DNA of 64,000 bases from a bacterium (lineage in GTDB: Bacteria > Bacillota > Bacilli > Lactobacillales > Streptococcaceae). The notes beneath the pieces are model-generated. The model searched no databases, was not told where the DNA came from, and saw only the letters and a list, made by a program, of their open reading frames with translations. Position numbers and translations under genes: made by a program. The stretch lies in the NCBI GenBank assembly GCA_905221035.1, contig CAJNBP010000003.1, positions 114,732-178,731 of the forward strand, in the 5' to 3' direction. Shown here piece by piece: positions 52,308 through 61,306 of the stretch; the stretch's first letter is position 1; every line of letters begins with the position of its first letter.

Positions 52308-52634
52308 ATGAAATCACTACTAACTTTACTTACCTATCATCTTTTGTTCAGTTCTCTGCTCACCTTCATCATCATTTCAGGGAACTTGCCAATCAGAGAG
52401 ATATTCCTCGTGCTAGTCTTTATTCCAGCACTTAACAAAGGACTGACCTATCTAAAGATTGACTCCCCAAAAACACGTATACTCAACTTAGCACTATGCT
52501 TTATGATCCTATCTTTTTCACAACTGATGCTCATCTCAAGCGATTGGAAATATTATTTACTGCTCACTATCGCTAGCCTTTCTTCTATCACTTATCTTTA
52601 TTATCTCTATCAATTCGTAAAAGAAAGTCAGTAA
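52308..52634 (+). CDS. Small four-helix membrane protein
   Basis: 108 residues from MKSLLTLLTYHLLFSSLL; AGGAGG lies seven bases before the ATG. Four hydrophobic segments cover nearly the entire length. No family recognised. It is in line with the XRE/DUF3278 operon, ten bases after the previous gene. Confidence 0.7.
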   Translation: MKSLLTLLTYHLLFSSLLTFIIISGNLPIREIFLVLVFIPALNKGLTYLKIDSPKTRILNLALCFMILSFSQLMLISSDWKYYLLLTIASLSSITYLYYLYQFVKESQ

Positions 52635-52660
52635 AACCGCTCACTTAGGAGGTTACTAGC

Positions 52661-53239
52661 ATGAAAAAAGAAGACTTCACCACTCGCCTACTCCGAAATC
52701 TCTTTCATATCCAAGGCCCTTTTGATGAATGCCGGCAAGAGATTATCTACAAGGCTTGTGCCCGTTCCATGGTCCAAATCGTTTATTCTTCCTTCCTTCT
52801 CTTCTTGTTTTATCTGTTATTTGGACGCTTCATAGAGGCCGTTCGCTATGCCATGCCCTACATATTCTTTGGCCTTATATATTTCATTACCTTAAAAACC
52901 CAAAGAAACGTCAAAGAACTCCATCTGGAAAAAGATGACAAGTCAGAAATCATCCTAAAAACCTACAGCAAGAGCCAAATCAAATTCCGAAGCTGGGTGG
53001 TGTTTATCGGTCTTCAGATTGGCCTCTTTATCCTACTCATCTTTCATAAAGTCTTCGTTCAGCAGATGTCACTTCCAGATTTTGTGAAGTTACTCATGCA
53101 ATTCGATAAAAGTGTTCCTTTACTGATGTATGGCCTGATTATCGGTAGCATTTTTGGAACGCTGACCTACGGATTTCTATCCTTACAGGAGGAAAAAACT
53201 CCTAAAAATACCAAGCAGAAAGAGAAAAGCAAACAATGA
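52661..53239 (+). CDS. Second full-size DUF3278-type membrane protein
   Basis: 192 residues. The start MKKEDFTTRLLRNLFHIQGPFDECRQE parallels the N-terminus of the first DUF3278 gene (KKETFTEKLIKRTYGISDPLDEYKRR). Two helix pairs follow (about 38-80 and 118-175), with a charged linker between and a Lys-rich tail. It overlaps gpo by four bases (ATGA), tying the peroxidase to this operon. Confidence 0.8.
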   Translation: MKKEDFTTRLLRNLFHIQGPFDECRQEIIYKACARSMVQIVYSSFLLFLFYLLFGRFIEAVRYAMPYIFFGLIYFITLKTQRNVKELHLEKDDKSEIILKTYSKSQIKFRSWVVFIGLQIGLFILLIFHKVFVQQMSLPDFVKLLMQFDKSVPLLMYGLIIGSIFGTLTYGFLSLQEEKTPKNTKQKEKSKQ

Positions 53240-53712
53240 CCTCAATCTACGATTTTTTAGTCTCGAACCAAGATAACCAAACGACTCCCCTAGATGCCTA
53301 TCGTGGCAAGGTTCTCTTGGTTGTCAATACTGCTACCGGATGTGGTTTAACGCCCCAGTACCAAGGACTCCAAGAACTCTATGACCGCTATCAAGATCAG
53401 GGATTTGAGATTTTAGACTTCCCTTGCAATCAGTTTATGGGACAAGCACCAGGTAGTGCAGAGGAAATCAACAACTTCTGTAGCCTAAACTATCAAACCA
53501 CTTTCCCACGCTTTGCCAAGATCAAGGTCAACGGTAAGGAAGCAGACCCTCTCTTCGTTTGGTTGAAAGACCAGAAATCTGGCCCACTAGGAAAACGAAT
53601 CGAATGGAATTTCGCTAAGTTTCTCATCGGTCGAGATGGACAGGTATTTGAACGTTTCTCTTCCAAAACAGACCCAAAACAAATTGAAGAGGCTATACAA
53701 AACCTACTATAA
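53236..53712 (+). CDS. gpo: Glutathione peroxidase-type thiol peroxidase
   Basis: 158 residues. The active-site Cys36 replaces selenocysteine (NTATGCGLTPQY), with the family Gln region (DFPCNQFMGQAPGS) and Trp (RIEWNFAKFLIGRDG). It reduces hydroperoxides with thioredoxin or glutathione as donor. The start overlaps the preceding DUF3278 gene (ATGA), so it is co-translated with the membrane-protein cluster here. It ends at a strong terminator. Confidence 0.93.
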   Translation: MTSIYDFLVSNQDNQTTPLDAYRGKVLLVVNTATGCGLTPQYQGLQELYDRYQDQGFEILDFPCNQFMGQAPGSAEEINNFCSLNYQTTFPRFAKIKVNGKEADPLFVWLKDQKSGPLGKRIEWNFAKFLIGRDGQVFERFSSKTDPKQIEEAIQNLL

Positions 53713-53718
53713 TTTCAC

Positions 53719-53768
53719 AATCTCACTATGATTAGGTCTCCTTTAGCCTAATGAATAGTGGGATTTTT
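53719..53768 (+). terminator. Terminator of the XRE-gpo operon
   Basis: Stem AATCTCACTATGATTAGG / CCTAATGAATAGTGGGATT with a short loop, then T5. Confidence 0.88.
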
Positions 53769-53789
53769 AATTAACTTTGACTTAAAAAG

Positions 53790-53822
53790 AAAAACACCCC
53801 ATGATATGAAACATGAAGTGTT
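53790..53822 (-). terminator. Terminator of the S24-polymerase operon
   Basis: Stem AACACTTCATG / CATGGGGTGTT (two G-T pairs), then T5 on the minus strand, 35 bases after the DUF5960 gene. Confidence 0.8.
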
Positions 53823-53855
53823 ATAAAAATGATACATTTTACAGCAGACAACCCT

Positions 53856-54149
53856 CTACTGACTACTATTTTTAACCCCAGCATATTCATAGGTTCTATT
53901 TCTGGGACACTCTTTTTCCGTTACTACCCTAAAATAAAAGCGATGCTCCCTCCCATCCTTAGCATTTTCCTTGTTTAAGACAAAGTAATTTTTCTGATTC
54001 AAGGCCATAGTACGTAGGATGTCATCGATCAAAAAAGTCAGTGGTACATTCATAGCAGAGTATTTTTGAAAATCCTCTTCAAAACGAATATAAGAATCTG
54101 AAAAATAATCCATCTGTAGTTTATTTTCATACAACTCTTTTCTAGTCAT
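53856..54149 (-). CDS. DUF5960-type small protein
   Basis: 97 residues, soluble and charged (RKELYENKLQMDYFSDSYIRFEEDF ... MALNQKNYFVLNKENAKDG). It is the family often found last in the streptococcal operon with a Y-family polymerase and YolD-like protein. It overlaps the YolD-like gene by eight bases. Function unknown; the position suggests a part in the damage-response operon. Confidence 0.75.
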   Translation of the reverse strand: MTRKELYENKLQMDYFSDSYIRFEEDFQKYSAMNVPLTFLIDDILRTMALNQKNYFVLNKENAKDGREHRFYFRVVTEKECPRNRTYEYAGVKNSSQ

Positions 54150-54504
54150 AAACTCCCTCCTCCCACAGTCTAATTTCTAGGATATCTACAAGCTCTATCA
54201 GCCTATAACCCTCGCTTGTTCTAATAGATAATGATTTAGAGGATAACTCTCTCACCTTACCGATGATAGTGACTTTCTGCTTCCTTTCCTTGACCACAAA
54301 ACTTCCCTTCAGTTGGCCAACATAAAGCTGGGAAAGCAAGTGTAGTTTCTCATCTAGAGTCAAATCTGTCGAAAAATCAACACGGCTTTTTTCTTCACTG
54401 AGCGAACTGGTATGTTCTGAGAGGTAAAACCCCATCCACTTCTGCATACCTGGATCTTGATAATCTCGCGCGGATTGAAAGGGTAAATAAGAACGATCAA
54501 TCAT
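54142..54504 (-). CDS. YolD-like protein
   Basis: 120 residues. RSYLPFQSARDYQDPGMQKWMGFYLSEH at the N-terminus and the small beta-domain (GSFVVKERKQKVTIIGKVREL ... GYRLIELVDILEIRLW) fit the YolD family, regularly paired with UvrX/DinB-type polymerases in Firmicutes. It overlaps the polymerase by four bases (ATGA). Confidence 0.83.
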   Translation of the reverse strand: MIDRSYLPFQSARDYQDPGMQKWMGFYLSEHTSSLSEEKSRVDFSTDLTLDEKLHLLSQLYVGQLKGSFVVKERKQKVTIIGKVRELSSKSLSIRTSEGYRLIELVDILEIRLWEEGVYD

Positions 54505-55916
54505 TTTAATCCATCTAAACCTCCAGCAGAATGACCCCCAATCAGCTTGCTTCTAGCAAGGCTCCTAGAGGCTTCTTCCAGTGCATTGGCTTTTAAAAGG
54601 GAGGTGAAACCAAACTTTTCCCGAATAGAGTCAATAGCCGTCTGGAGCCTTTCTTCTTTTTCTAACTTGTCAACATCATCAAAGAGGGAAATCAAACCAA
54701 AGGACTCATCCACAAATCCTGAATAGTTTACTCCGACACTTCTGATCGCTCCAGAAGTGTATTTATTATGAAATAGCTTCAAAACATGGTCTGTTAAAAT
54801 AGCTGTATTATTGGTCGGTTCGACCTTCATTTGTGTGTGAATAGAGGGCCTGACTTCCTGTTTAGAAAAACCAAGATAGATAGAAACAAGGGTTGTTTTC
54901 TTGCCCGCCCTTCTCAGTCTAATAGCCACCTGCTCAGCCATTTCTCGAAGAATAATTTCGATATCTCGTAGCCTCACATAGTCTCTAGGTAGGATTTGAG
55001 AATTTCCCAACCCTCGGGACTTGGCTTTATAGGGCTTATGAACATTGCTCTCATCAATCCCATTAGCATGAAACCACAAACGCAGGCCAGCCTGACCGAG
55101 AACTTTCTGTAAATGGTCTGGATTGCTGATAGCCAATTCTTTGATGGAAAAAATCCCCAAAGCATTCAAGCGTTTCTCCATCCGCCTGCCAATTCCCCAA
55201 AAGTCCGTCATCTTAGAAATGGCCCAGACTTTCTCTTCCACATCCTGGTAAGACCAGTTGGCCCTCATGGTCGGAGTGTGCTTGGCCTCATTATCCAGAG
55301 CCAACTTTGCCAGTAAGGGATTGGCATTGGACATGCCCACTGTAGAGTAAACACCTGTCTGCCTCCAAATATCCCTCTGAACGCGGGCAGAAAGCAGATC
55401 CAGCTTGTCTTTGCGAGAGAGACTCTTGTCAGGGATGAAATAGTTGAGCGAACTAGTCAGATCGATAAAGCCCTCATCGATAGAGTAGGGATAAATATCA
55501 TCTGGACTGCCATAATTTTGAAAGATTCGCTGGATTTCCATATTGACCGCTATGTATTCATCCATCCGAGGAGGCACAATCAAGGTCACTTGAGCCCAAT
55601 CTTCGATGTAACGAACATAATCCGAGTCAGTCGGTAGCCCTTGTTTTCGAGCATTGTAATAGGAAAATTTGCGCGTTTTGATATCAAAAGGCAGGTCATA
55701 GGCCCGACCAACATTGGACTTGCCAAAAATCTTCTTAAACATGGGGGAGGAAGCTAGGATAAGACCAGTTGAATTATCCGCTCGACTCATAACACAAAGC
55801 GAGGTCTTCAGCGGATGCAAGCCCCTCTTCACACACTCAACGCTGGCATAAAAGGATTTCATATCGACAAAGGCAATGTCACTTTTGGGCTCTCTGGAAT
55901 AATCAAAATAGCCCAT
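54501..55916 (-). CDS. Y-family (UmuC/UvrX-like) translesion DNA polymerase
   Basis: 471 residues. Catalytic carboxylates are seen in AFVDMKSFYASVE and YSIDEGFIDL. A helix-hairpin-helix (WGIGRRMEKRLNALGI) follows, then the little-finger domain. The SYYNARKQGLPTDSDYVRY region is typical of the Gram-positive UvrX branch rather than DinB. It copies past DNA lesions. It follows the S24 repressor by three bases. Confidence 0.92.
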   Translation of the reverse strand: MGYFDYSREPKSDIAFVDMKSFYASVECVKRGLHPLKTSLCVMSRADNSTGLILASSPMFKKIFGKSNVGRAYDLPFDIKTRKFSYYNARKQGLPTDSDYVRYIEDWAQVTLIVPPRMDEYIAVNMEIQRIFQNYGSPDDIYPYSIDEGFIDLTSSLNYFIPDKSLSRKDKLDLLSARVQRDIWRQTGVYSTVGMSNANPLLAKLALDNEAKHTPTMRANWSYQDVEEKVWAISKMTDFWGIGRRMEKRLNALGIFSIKELAISNPDHLQKVLGQAGLRLWFHANGIDESNVHKPYKAKSRGLGNSQILPRDYVRLRDIEIILREMAEQVAIRLRRAGKKTTLVSIYLGFSKQEVRPSIHTQMKVEPTNNTAILTDHVLKLFHNKYTSGAIRSVGVNYSGFVDESFGLISLFDDVDKLEKEERLQTAIDSIREKFGFTSLLKANALEEASRSLARSKLIGGHSAGGLDGLK

Positions 55917-55919
55917 AGG

Positions 55920-56606
55920 CTAACCCTCCATCGGCACAAAATTCCCAACGATAATTCCTACAATCCGAGGATCTTCCTCATAGGAGATGAAAATGTCCTT
56001 ATATTTGGGATTGATAGAGACCAGACGCAGACCATCTTCCTCCCGATAAACCCGTTTGATATAGGTCTGGTTGTTGCAAACCACTGCATAAACTGCCCCA
56101 TCATAGTCAAATCCTGTCTCTCGAATCAGAGCTACCGAACCATTTTGATATTTAGGTTCCATGGAGTCCCCAGACACCCAAGACGCAAAATCATGGGCCA
56201 ACTCCTCATTAAAGTAAACAGTATCAAAATTCTGATCATCGTAGACCGAAGCTCCAATACCTGCTGACATGCGTTCGTAGACACGATACTCGTAGAGTCT
56301 CTCTGGCATGGTCGCCACCTTCTGAGTTTGTTCCTCTTGAGCCAGATTGCGAGCATAAAGAACAACCTTTTCCTTTCCTTGCTTGGAGAGGCTATTGTAG
56401 AGACGGACAATCTCGATCTGAGTGAAATAACCTTTTGCTACTTTTAAAATGTTCTCTAGTTGAGCAACTTTCTCCTGGGATGGTTCCTTAATCCCACGTT
56501 CCCAAGCCGAGTAAGCCTGAAAACTAATCCCAAGTTGCTCTGCAATTTCCTTCTGTGTCAATTTTAACTCTTTCCTCCGAGCCTTGAGTTTCGCTGGCTG
56601 ATACAT
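55920..56606 (-). CDS. HdiR-like XRE/S24 self-cleaving repressor
   Basis: 228 residues: an N-terminal helix-turn-helix (LTQKEIAEQLGISFQAYSAWERG, about 16-38) and a C-terminal LexA-like S24 peptidase. Catalytic Ser148 (SGDSMEP) and Lys184 (TYIKRV) are present, and an Ala115-Gly116 cleavage site (SAGIGAS) lies between the domains. It therefore should cleave itself with RecA* after DNA damage, like HdiR of Lactococcus. It heads an operon with the polymerase. A palindrome over its promoter is the probable operator. Confidence 0.92.
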   Translation of the reverse strand: MYQPAKLKARRKELKLTQKEIAEQLGISFQAYSAWERGIKEPSQEKVAQLENILKVAKGYFTQIEIVRLYNSLSKQGKEKVVLYARNLAQEEQTQKVATMPERLYEYRVYERMSAGIGASVYDDQNFDTVYFNEELAHDFASWVSGDSMEPKYQNGSVALIRETGFDYDGAVYAVVCNNQTYIKRVYREEDGLRLVSINPKYKDIFISYEEDPRIVGIIVGNFVPMEG

Positions 56607-56663
56607 AATTCACCTCCTATTATATGCTTCAATGGAGAACATCTCCCTTAGAAAGACTACTCG

Positions 56664-56696
56664 ATGGTTGAACTTACATTTTCATAACTCAACCAT
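56664..56696. repeat. Inverted repeat in the leader of the S24 operon
   Basis: ATGGTTGA and TCAACCAT (8-bp arms) are separated by 17 bases. It may be a second operator or a leader hairpin. Confidence 0.45.
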
Positions 56697-56710
56697 TTTG
56701 GTTTAGTTTT

Positions 56711-56739
56711 ATTATATAAAAAAAGTGGACAAATGTCCA
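56711..56739 (-). promoter_or_regulatory. Promoter of the S24-polymerase operon
   Basis: TGGACA (56734-56739) - 17 bases - TATAAT (56711-56716) on the minus strand. Confidence 0.8.
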
Positions 56740-56740
56740 C
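56725..56740. promoter_or_regulatory. Operator palindrome over the S24 operon promoter
   Basis: GTGGAC-AAAT-GTCCAC, perfect 6-bp arms, embeds the -35 hexamer. A good candidate for the repressor's binding site. Confidence 0.7.
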
Positions 56741-56769
56741 TAGGAATATCAGAAACATCGTGAATTTTA

Positions 56770-56855
56770 ATCAAACTAAAAAGACTTAGCCCTGTACAAT
56801 ACAGAACTAAATCCTTTGAATAAATAATTGCTCTAACTTTCAAAATCCGTACAGA
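56770..56855 (+). mobile_element. Remnant of an IS3-family element, transposase 3' end
   Basis: About 85 bases nearly match the end of the IS at 63851-64000: AATACAGAACTAAATCCTTT plus a TAA stop and a decayed terminal repeat (CTAACTTTCAAAATCCGTACAG). The rest of the element is missing. Confidence 0.75.
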
Positions 56856-56870
56856 AATTCTACTTTTTCT

Positions 56871-58343
56871 CTATTTGATACCAGACATTAGTTTTTCAAT
56901 ACGTGGAACGTAGAAGAGTAAGATAATACTGAATACAATCGTAATTCCTCCAACAATTCCATAGTAAGCGACTTCAGTTTCGCTTGTATAAAATTTTACA
57001 ATTTGAGCATTGATAGCTTGGGCAGCAGCATTACTCAAGAACCAGATAGACATCATTTGTGCTTGGAAGGATTTTGGTGCTAGCTTAGTAGTGACTGATA
57101 GACCAATAGGCGAAATCAACATTTCCCCCACAATCACAATAGCCCAACTCATAATCAACCAGAAAGGACTGACCTTAACATCTGTTCCAAAAAGCATCCC
57201 CGGTAACATCATCCACAAGAAGGATAAACCTGCCGCAAATAAACCGTAAGCAAATTTCTTAGAAGAGGACGGTTGCTTATTACCCATTTTCCCCCACAAC
57301 CACGCAAAAATCGGCACATAAATCATAATGAAAAGTGGATTGATACTTTGGAAAAAGCTAGATGGGAAATGAATTTGATTTCCAAATACATTAAAGTAAA
57401 GTCGAGTCTGATCATCCGCAAATAGAGCAAGAACAACAGAACCCTGCTCCTCAATAGACCAGAAGAGGACTCCAGCGATAAATAGAGGAATATAGGCAAA
57501 TACTCGGGATCTCTCAGTAGCAGTTATTTTCTGACTAGATAAAATTTTGAAGAAATAGTAGATTGGAATGATTACCGCAATTATTGTAAAGATATTAACA
57601 ATCATATCCACGTTAAACTGGTGAGTAAAGACTAAACCTAGAACCACCAGAACAACCATGACAAGTGTAATCAGCAAGCGTTTAATCAAGGTCTGCTGCT
57701 CCTTCTGTGAAAGGGGATCAGTAGGGTAAAGGCTTGATTCAGGCAGGTATTTCTTCCCATCTAAAACATACTTCACCAGACCAAAGAACATCCCAATGGC
57801 AGCTAATGAGAAACCTAGATGGAAATTGACTTCCTGACCTAGATAACCCACTAGATAAGGGGCAACGAAGGCACCTAAGTTAATACCAAAGACAAAGATA
57901 CTAAATCCTGCATCCCGTCTATCATCCTCTTTCTCATAAATTCCCCCAACCATATCTGAGATATTGGGTTTTAAAAATCCAGTACCAAAGATAATCAATG
58001 CAATAGAAAGATAGAGAGCCACTTGTCCAAAAGGTGTTGCCAAAGCAATATGCCCTAGCATAATCAGAATCCCACCGTAAAAGACGGTCTTACGGCTTCC
58101 TAAAATACGGTCACTGACAAACCCACCGACAACCGAGGATAAAAATACCAGCGAGCCATAAATCGCCATAACCGATGCAGCTGTGGTCTTATCCATCCCC
58201 AACCCACCATCTTGCACACTATAGTACATATAGAAAAGTAGGATAGCTCGCATCCCATAGTAAGAAAAGCGCTCCCACATCTCTGTAAAGAAGAGGGTAG
58301 ACAAGCCCATAGGATGTCCAAAAAATGTTTTCTGTTTTTCCAT
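56871..58343 (-). CDS. dtpT: POT-family di/tripeptide:proton symporter
   Basis: 490 residues and about 14 hydrophobic segments. PTR2 signatures are present: MWERFSYYGMRAILLFYMYY (ExxER-like), GGFVSDRILGSRKTVFYGGI and FSIFVFGINLGAFVAPYLVG. It imports di- and tripeptides with protons. It has a good promoter and stands alone. The IS3 remnant lies right after its stop. Confidence 0.92.
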   Translation of the reverse strand: MEKQKTFFGHPMGLSTLFFTEMWERFSYYGMRAILLFYMYYSVQDGGLGMDKTTAASVMAIYGSLVFLSSVVGGFVSDRILGSRKTVFYGGILIMLGHIALATPFGQVALYLSIALIIFGTGFLKPNISDMVGGIYEKEDDRRDAGFSIFVFGINLGAFVAPYLVGYLGQEVNFHLGFSLAAIGMFFGLVKYVLDGKKYLPESSLYPTDPLSQKEQQTLIKRLLITLVMVVLVVLGLVFTHQFNVDMIVNIFTIIAVIIPIYYFFKILSSQKITATERSRVFAYIPLFIAGVLFWSIEEQGSVVLALFADDQTRLYFNVFGNQIHFPSSFFQSINPLFIMIYVPIFAWLWGKMGNKQPSSSKKFAYGLFAAGLSFLWMMLPGMLFGTDVKVSPFWLIMSWAIVIVGEMLISPIGLSVTTKLAPKSFQAQMMSIWFLSNAAAQAINAQIVKFYTSETEVAYYGIVGGITIVFSIILLFYVPRIEKLMSGIK

Positions 58344-58373
58344 ATATATTCTCCTTAAACGATATAATAATTC

Positions 58374-58402
58374 ATTTTACAGAATTTTCAAACAAATGTC
58401 AA
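58374..58402 (-). promoter_or_regulatory. Promoter of dtpT
   Basis: TTGACA (58397-58402) - 17 bases - TAAAAT (58374-58379) on the minus strand, 31 bases before the ATG. Confidence 0.85.
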
Positions 58403-58561
58403 ATGAATTCTGTTTCTTTTAGAAAATTTTCTGAAAAATCACACGTCTCATACTAAATTCCACTTTGGTCAGGCAAGTGGAAGTTACTTTGAAAAATTAC
58501 CTCTAAAAATTTGCTCTTATTTAGTTGAAAAGAAGCTGGGCAAAAAGTCTTTAAAATCATA

Positions 58562-58623
58562 AAAACATCCCTATGCCAAACTTGTAATTACTAAAATACA
58601 AGCTAATAAGCATAGAGATGTAA
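58562..58623. repeat. Long imperfect hairpin between dtpT and the GH31 gene
   Basis: ACATCCCTATGC and GCATAGAGATGT pair with one mismatch; inside, CTTGTA / TACAAG pair again. No flanking T run on either side is strong. It could be a terminator of the alpha-glucosidase gene or a small repeat element. The rest of the gap (58344-58691) shows only the dtpT promoter. Confidence 0.5.
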
Positions 58624-58691
58624 AACTATTACACATTAAAAAATAAATAATTAGCACTTAAAGAATAGAAATTGTGTACAAAATGTCTCAA

Positions 58692-60905
58692 TTAGTTTTG
58701 ACTAGTAAATATCATTTCCAACAAACGGCCTCTCAATTCCTTATCCTGATGATGCAAGATATTCATTAACTCATGAGAATTTTTGGCATTGCTGAATTGA
58801 TTTAACAATCTATCTTTTAATTCATATGGAAGAGAAGCCGTCTTTAGTAGTCTAAAAACTTCATCATTTAGAGATGTTGTTTTATTATCTTTACATTCAA
58901 ATCTAGCTGTAGTATTCTTATTTGGCAATTCAATGATAGACACATTCGTTCCTTTAAAATGAATTCTATGCCTTCTATTGCTTGGAACGATACTAGAATC
59001 GCCTTGTAATGTTAACTCTACCATTCCCATTTCCCAGTCGATTGATAATCTTGTTTTATATCTTTGACCATTTTGATCTTCAATCATTTCAAAAGAATGT
59101 TGTTTTCCTGGGAATACATACCAATCTACAACTTCAGGTAAATCAACACCCATATCTATCTCAGAACCAACCAATGGAATGATTGCACCACTTTGGGCAA
59201 ACACAGGAATAGTCGAAATGTCCCTATAAACACTTAAGTTCACACCACCTGTGTATTTTTTCTCTGAAAAGAAGTCATACCATTCACCTTCAGGGAACCA
59301 TACATCTACTTTTGCAGATTGAAATGCCAAATCCATCTTTTCTACAACGGGAGCCACCATCAATTCTGTTCCAAAAAAGTATTGATTTGGAACATTATAG
59401 CTCTCATCATTCTCTGGGTAGAAATAATACATTGGGCTGATTAATGGGGCGCCTTCCTCATGTGTCTTTACATTCATGGTATATAGATATGGAATCATCT
59501 GATGTCTCAAACGAAGGTATTTCTTCATAATCTTAGATGTTGTTTCTGAAAAAAACCAAGGTTCTTTACTATTGAAGGGACTTCTAGAACTATGTAATCG
59601 AGTTATCGGACTAAAAACGCCAAACTGTAGCCATCTAGTTTGTAGCTCTTCGTCATAATCTCCCAGCATGTGTCCACCGATATCATGACTCCACCAACTA
59701 TAACCGATATTAGATGCTGTCGCTGTAAAATAAGGTTGAAATCTTAAGGAATTCCAACTAATAATAGTATCCCCTGAAAAACCAACAGGGTAGCGATGAC
59801 TACCAGGACCTGCATATCTTGATAAAATCAAACCACCTTCTGCATTTTTACAACTATCTTGATAGTGATAATGGTTTAAAAGCCACAGTGGATCCAACAT
59901 GCCTTGAGTCCCTTGTTGCCAGTCAATCCACCAAAAATCTACTCCCTGCTTTTCTAGCTCATAATGAACATCTTTAAAGTAGGATTCTCTAAAAGATGGA
60001 TTAAAAAAATCAAAAATAGCAGGTTCTTCAAGTTCTACATTTAACCCCAATCGTTTGGCGACTCGAGGATAAGCTTCCTCATAAGCCCGTATACCATCAG
60101 CAGGATGGACATTTAAGGAGAGTTTTAACTTTCTATCATGAAGTTGTTGCAATAACTGTTCTGGATTTGGTATTAAGTTTCTATTCCAACTATAGCCTGT
60201 CCAACCACTTCCAAAACGGGATGGAATGTCAGTTATATGCCAATCCATATCTAACACACCGATAGATAATGGAATTTTCTCTGTTTTAAATCTGTCTATT
60301 AAATTCAAGTATTCATCCGACGTATAAGGCCAATATCTACTCCACCAATTACCTAAAGCATATCGTGGCAACAAGGGTGTCGAACCAGTCAAATGGTAAA
60401 AGTCTCTGATTGCTCCTCTATAATCATGCCCATAGGCAAAGAAATAGAGGTCAATTTGATTTTCTCTCTCAATATAACCAGACTCTTCATCCCAAATAAA
60501 TCCTTGAGAATCATCCAACAAGGCAATCCCATTTCGACTAATAATTCCATCTTCTAACGGGATTGCGCCATCTGCCTTATCCAGAGTCCGAGCTGTTCCT
60601 TTTAACGTTTCAATAGATTCACCAAAATACCAGCGACTACCATATACGGCAAAATTTCCTTTTAATTCTATAAATAAATTTTCGGCGTTAAATTCTCCTT
60701 TATTAAAGTGCAAATGAAAATAGTCCGTCATAATATCTAGTACGTTTGATGTCTCGATATAATCTAACGAAACTTGGCCAAAATCTCTATTATAGATAAG
60801 TTGTGTTGTTCTATCCTCAAAACTTCCAGTTTGAGAATATTCTAACCTCACTAGCTTGTCTGTTAATACAGAGATTCTATAAAACTCTCCCTTAAAAATT
60901 TTCAA
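58692..60905 (-). CDS. GH31 alpha-glucosidase
   Basis: 737 residues. The start codon is TTG; no ATG is available and the AAAGGAGGG ribosome-binding site is strong. N-terminal beta domain, then a TIM barrel: the nucleophile Asp328 in VDFWWIDWQQG and probable acid/base Asp379 in GFSGDTIISW, with WWSHDIGGH after it. C-terminal beta domains follow. No signal peptide, so it is cytoplasmic. It is close to the GH31 enzyme known near gpo in pneumococcus. The substrate is an alpha-glucoside or alpha-glucan fragment, not more precisely definable. Confidence 0.93.
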   Translation of the reverse strand: MKIFKGEFYRISVLTDKLVRLEYSQTGSFEDRTTQLIYNRDFGQVSLDYIETSNVLDIMTDYFHLHFNKGEFNAENLFIELKGNFAVYGSRWYFGESIETLKGTARTLDKADGAIPLEDGIISRNGIALLDDSQGFIWDEESGYIERENQIDLYFFAYGHDYRGAIRDFYHLTGSTPLLPRYALGNWWSRYWPYTSDEYLNLIDRFKTEKIPLSIGVLDMDWHITDIPSRFGSGWTGYSWNRNLIPNPEQLLQQLHDRKLKLSLNVHPADGIRAYEEAYPRVAKRLGLNVELEEPAIFDFFNPSFRESYFKDVHYELEKQGVDFWWIDWQQGTQGMLDPLWLLNHYHYQDSCKNAEGGLILSRYAGPGSHRYPVGFSGDTIISWNSLRFQPYFTATASNIGYSWWSHDIGGHMLGDYDEELQTRWLQFGVFSPITRLHSSRSPFNSKEPWFFSETTSKIMKKYLRLRHQMIPYLYTMNVKTHEEGAPLISPMYYFYPENDESYNVPNQYFFGTELMVAPVVEKMDLAFQSAKVDVWFPEGEWYDFFSEKKYTGGVNLSVYRDISTIPVFAQSGAIIPLVGSEIDMGVDLPEVVDWYVFPGKQHSFEMIEDQNGQRYKTRLSIDWEMGMVELTLQGDSSIVPSNRRHRIHFKGTNVSIIELPNKNTTARFECKDNKTTSLNDEVFRLLKTASLPYELKDRLLNQFSNAKNSHELMNILHHQDKELRGRLLEMIFTSQN

Positions 60906-60940
60906 TTTGTTTCCCTCCTTTTATTGTAGCATAAAAACAG

Positions 60941-60962
60941 AACGCACCATTTTTGATGCGTT
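60941..60962. terminator. Small hairpin upstream of the GH31 gene
   Basis: AACGCA / TGCGTT with a 10-base loop. T5 follows directly on the plus strand and, after three bases, on the minus strand. It probably closes the Fic-remnant transcript. Confidence 0.45.
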
Positions 60963-61130
60963 TTTCATTATTCTGAATGCAATGTTCTATCTGTTATATC
61001 TATGACAAATAATAGTCAATTGAAAAAATGTAGTGGACAAAATATCTTTTAACAAATCAAGATGTTATTAAAGAGTTATCACTTTTCAACTTTTCTAAGC
61101 TTATGTAGTTGTGAAACAAACTACTTTTAA

Positions 61131-61306
61131 ACTATTAACTAAGATAGGATTGATAAATAATTTCAAACTCTTACTAGCAATCATACGATATTCAAGCTCG
61201 CGTGCTTTTTTCCTTCCTACTTATTTCTTAGAACTGAAGAATCTGGATAGTTATATAAATTATTCAGATCAATATAGTCATAAGAATCCTAACATTTACG
61301 CTTCAT
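61131..61306 (-). pseudogene. Decayed Fic-family toxin, N-terminal remnant
   Basis: The start ATG overlaps the antitoxin stop (TAATG). Reading through two stops and one frameshift gives DSYDYIDLNNLYNYPDSSVLRNK and then ARELEYRMIASKSLKLFINP, the typical opening of Fic/DOC proteins. Homology stops at about NPILVNS; the HPFREGNGR catalytic part is gone. The coupling with a Fic-type antitoxin gene supports the identification. It is not functional. Confidence 0.7.
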
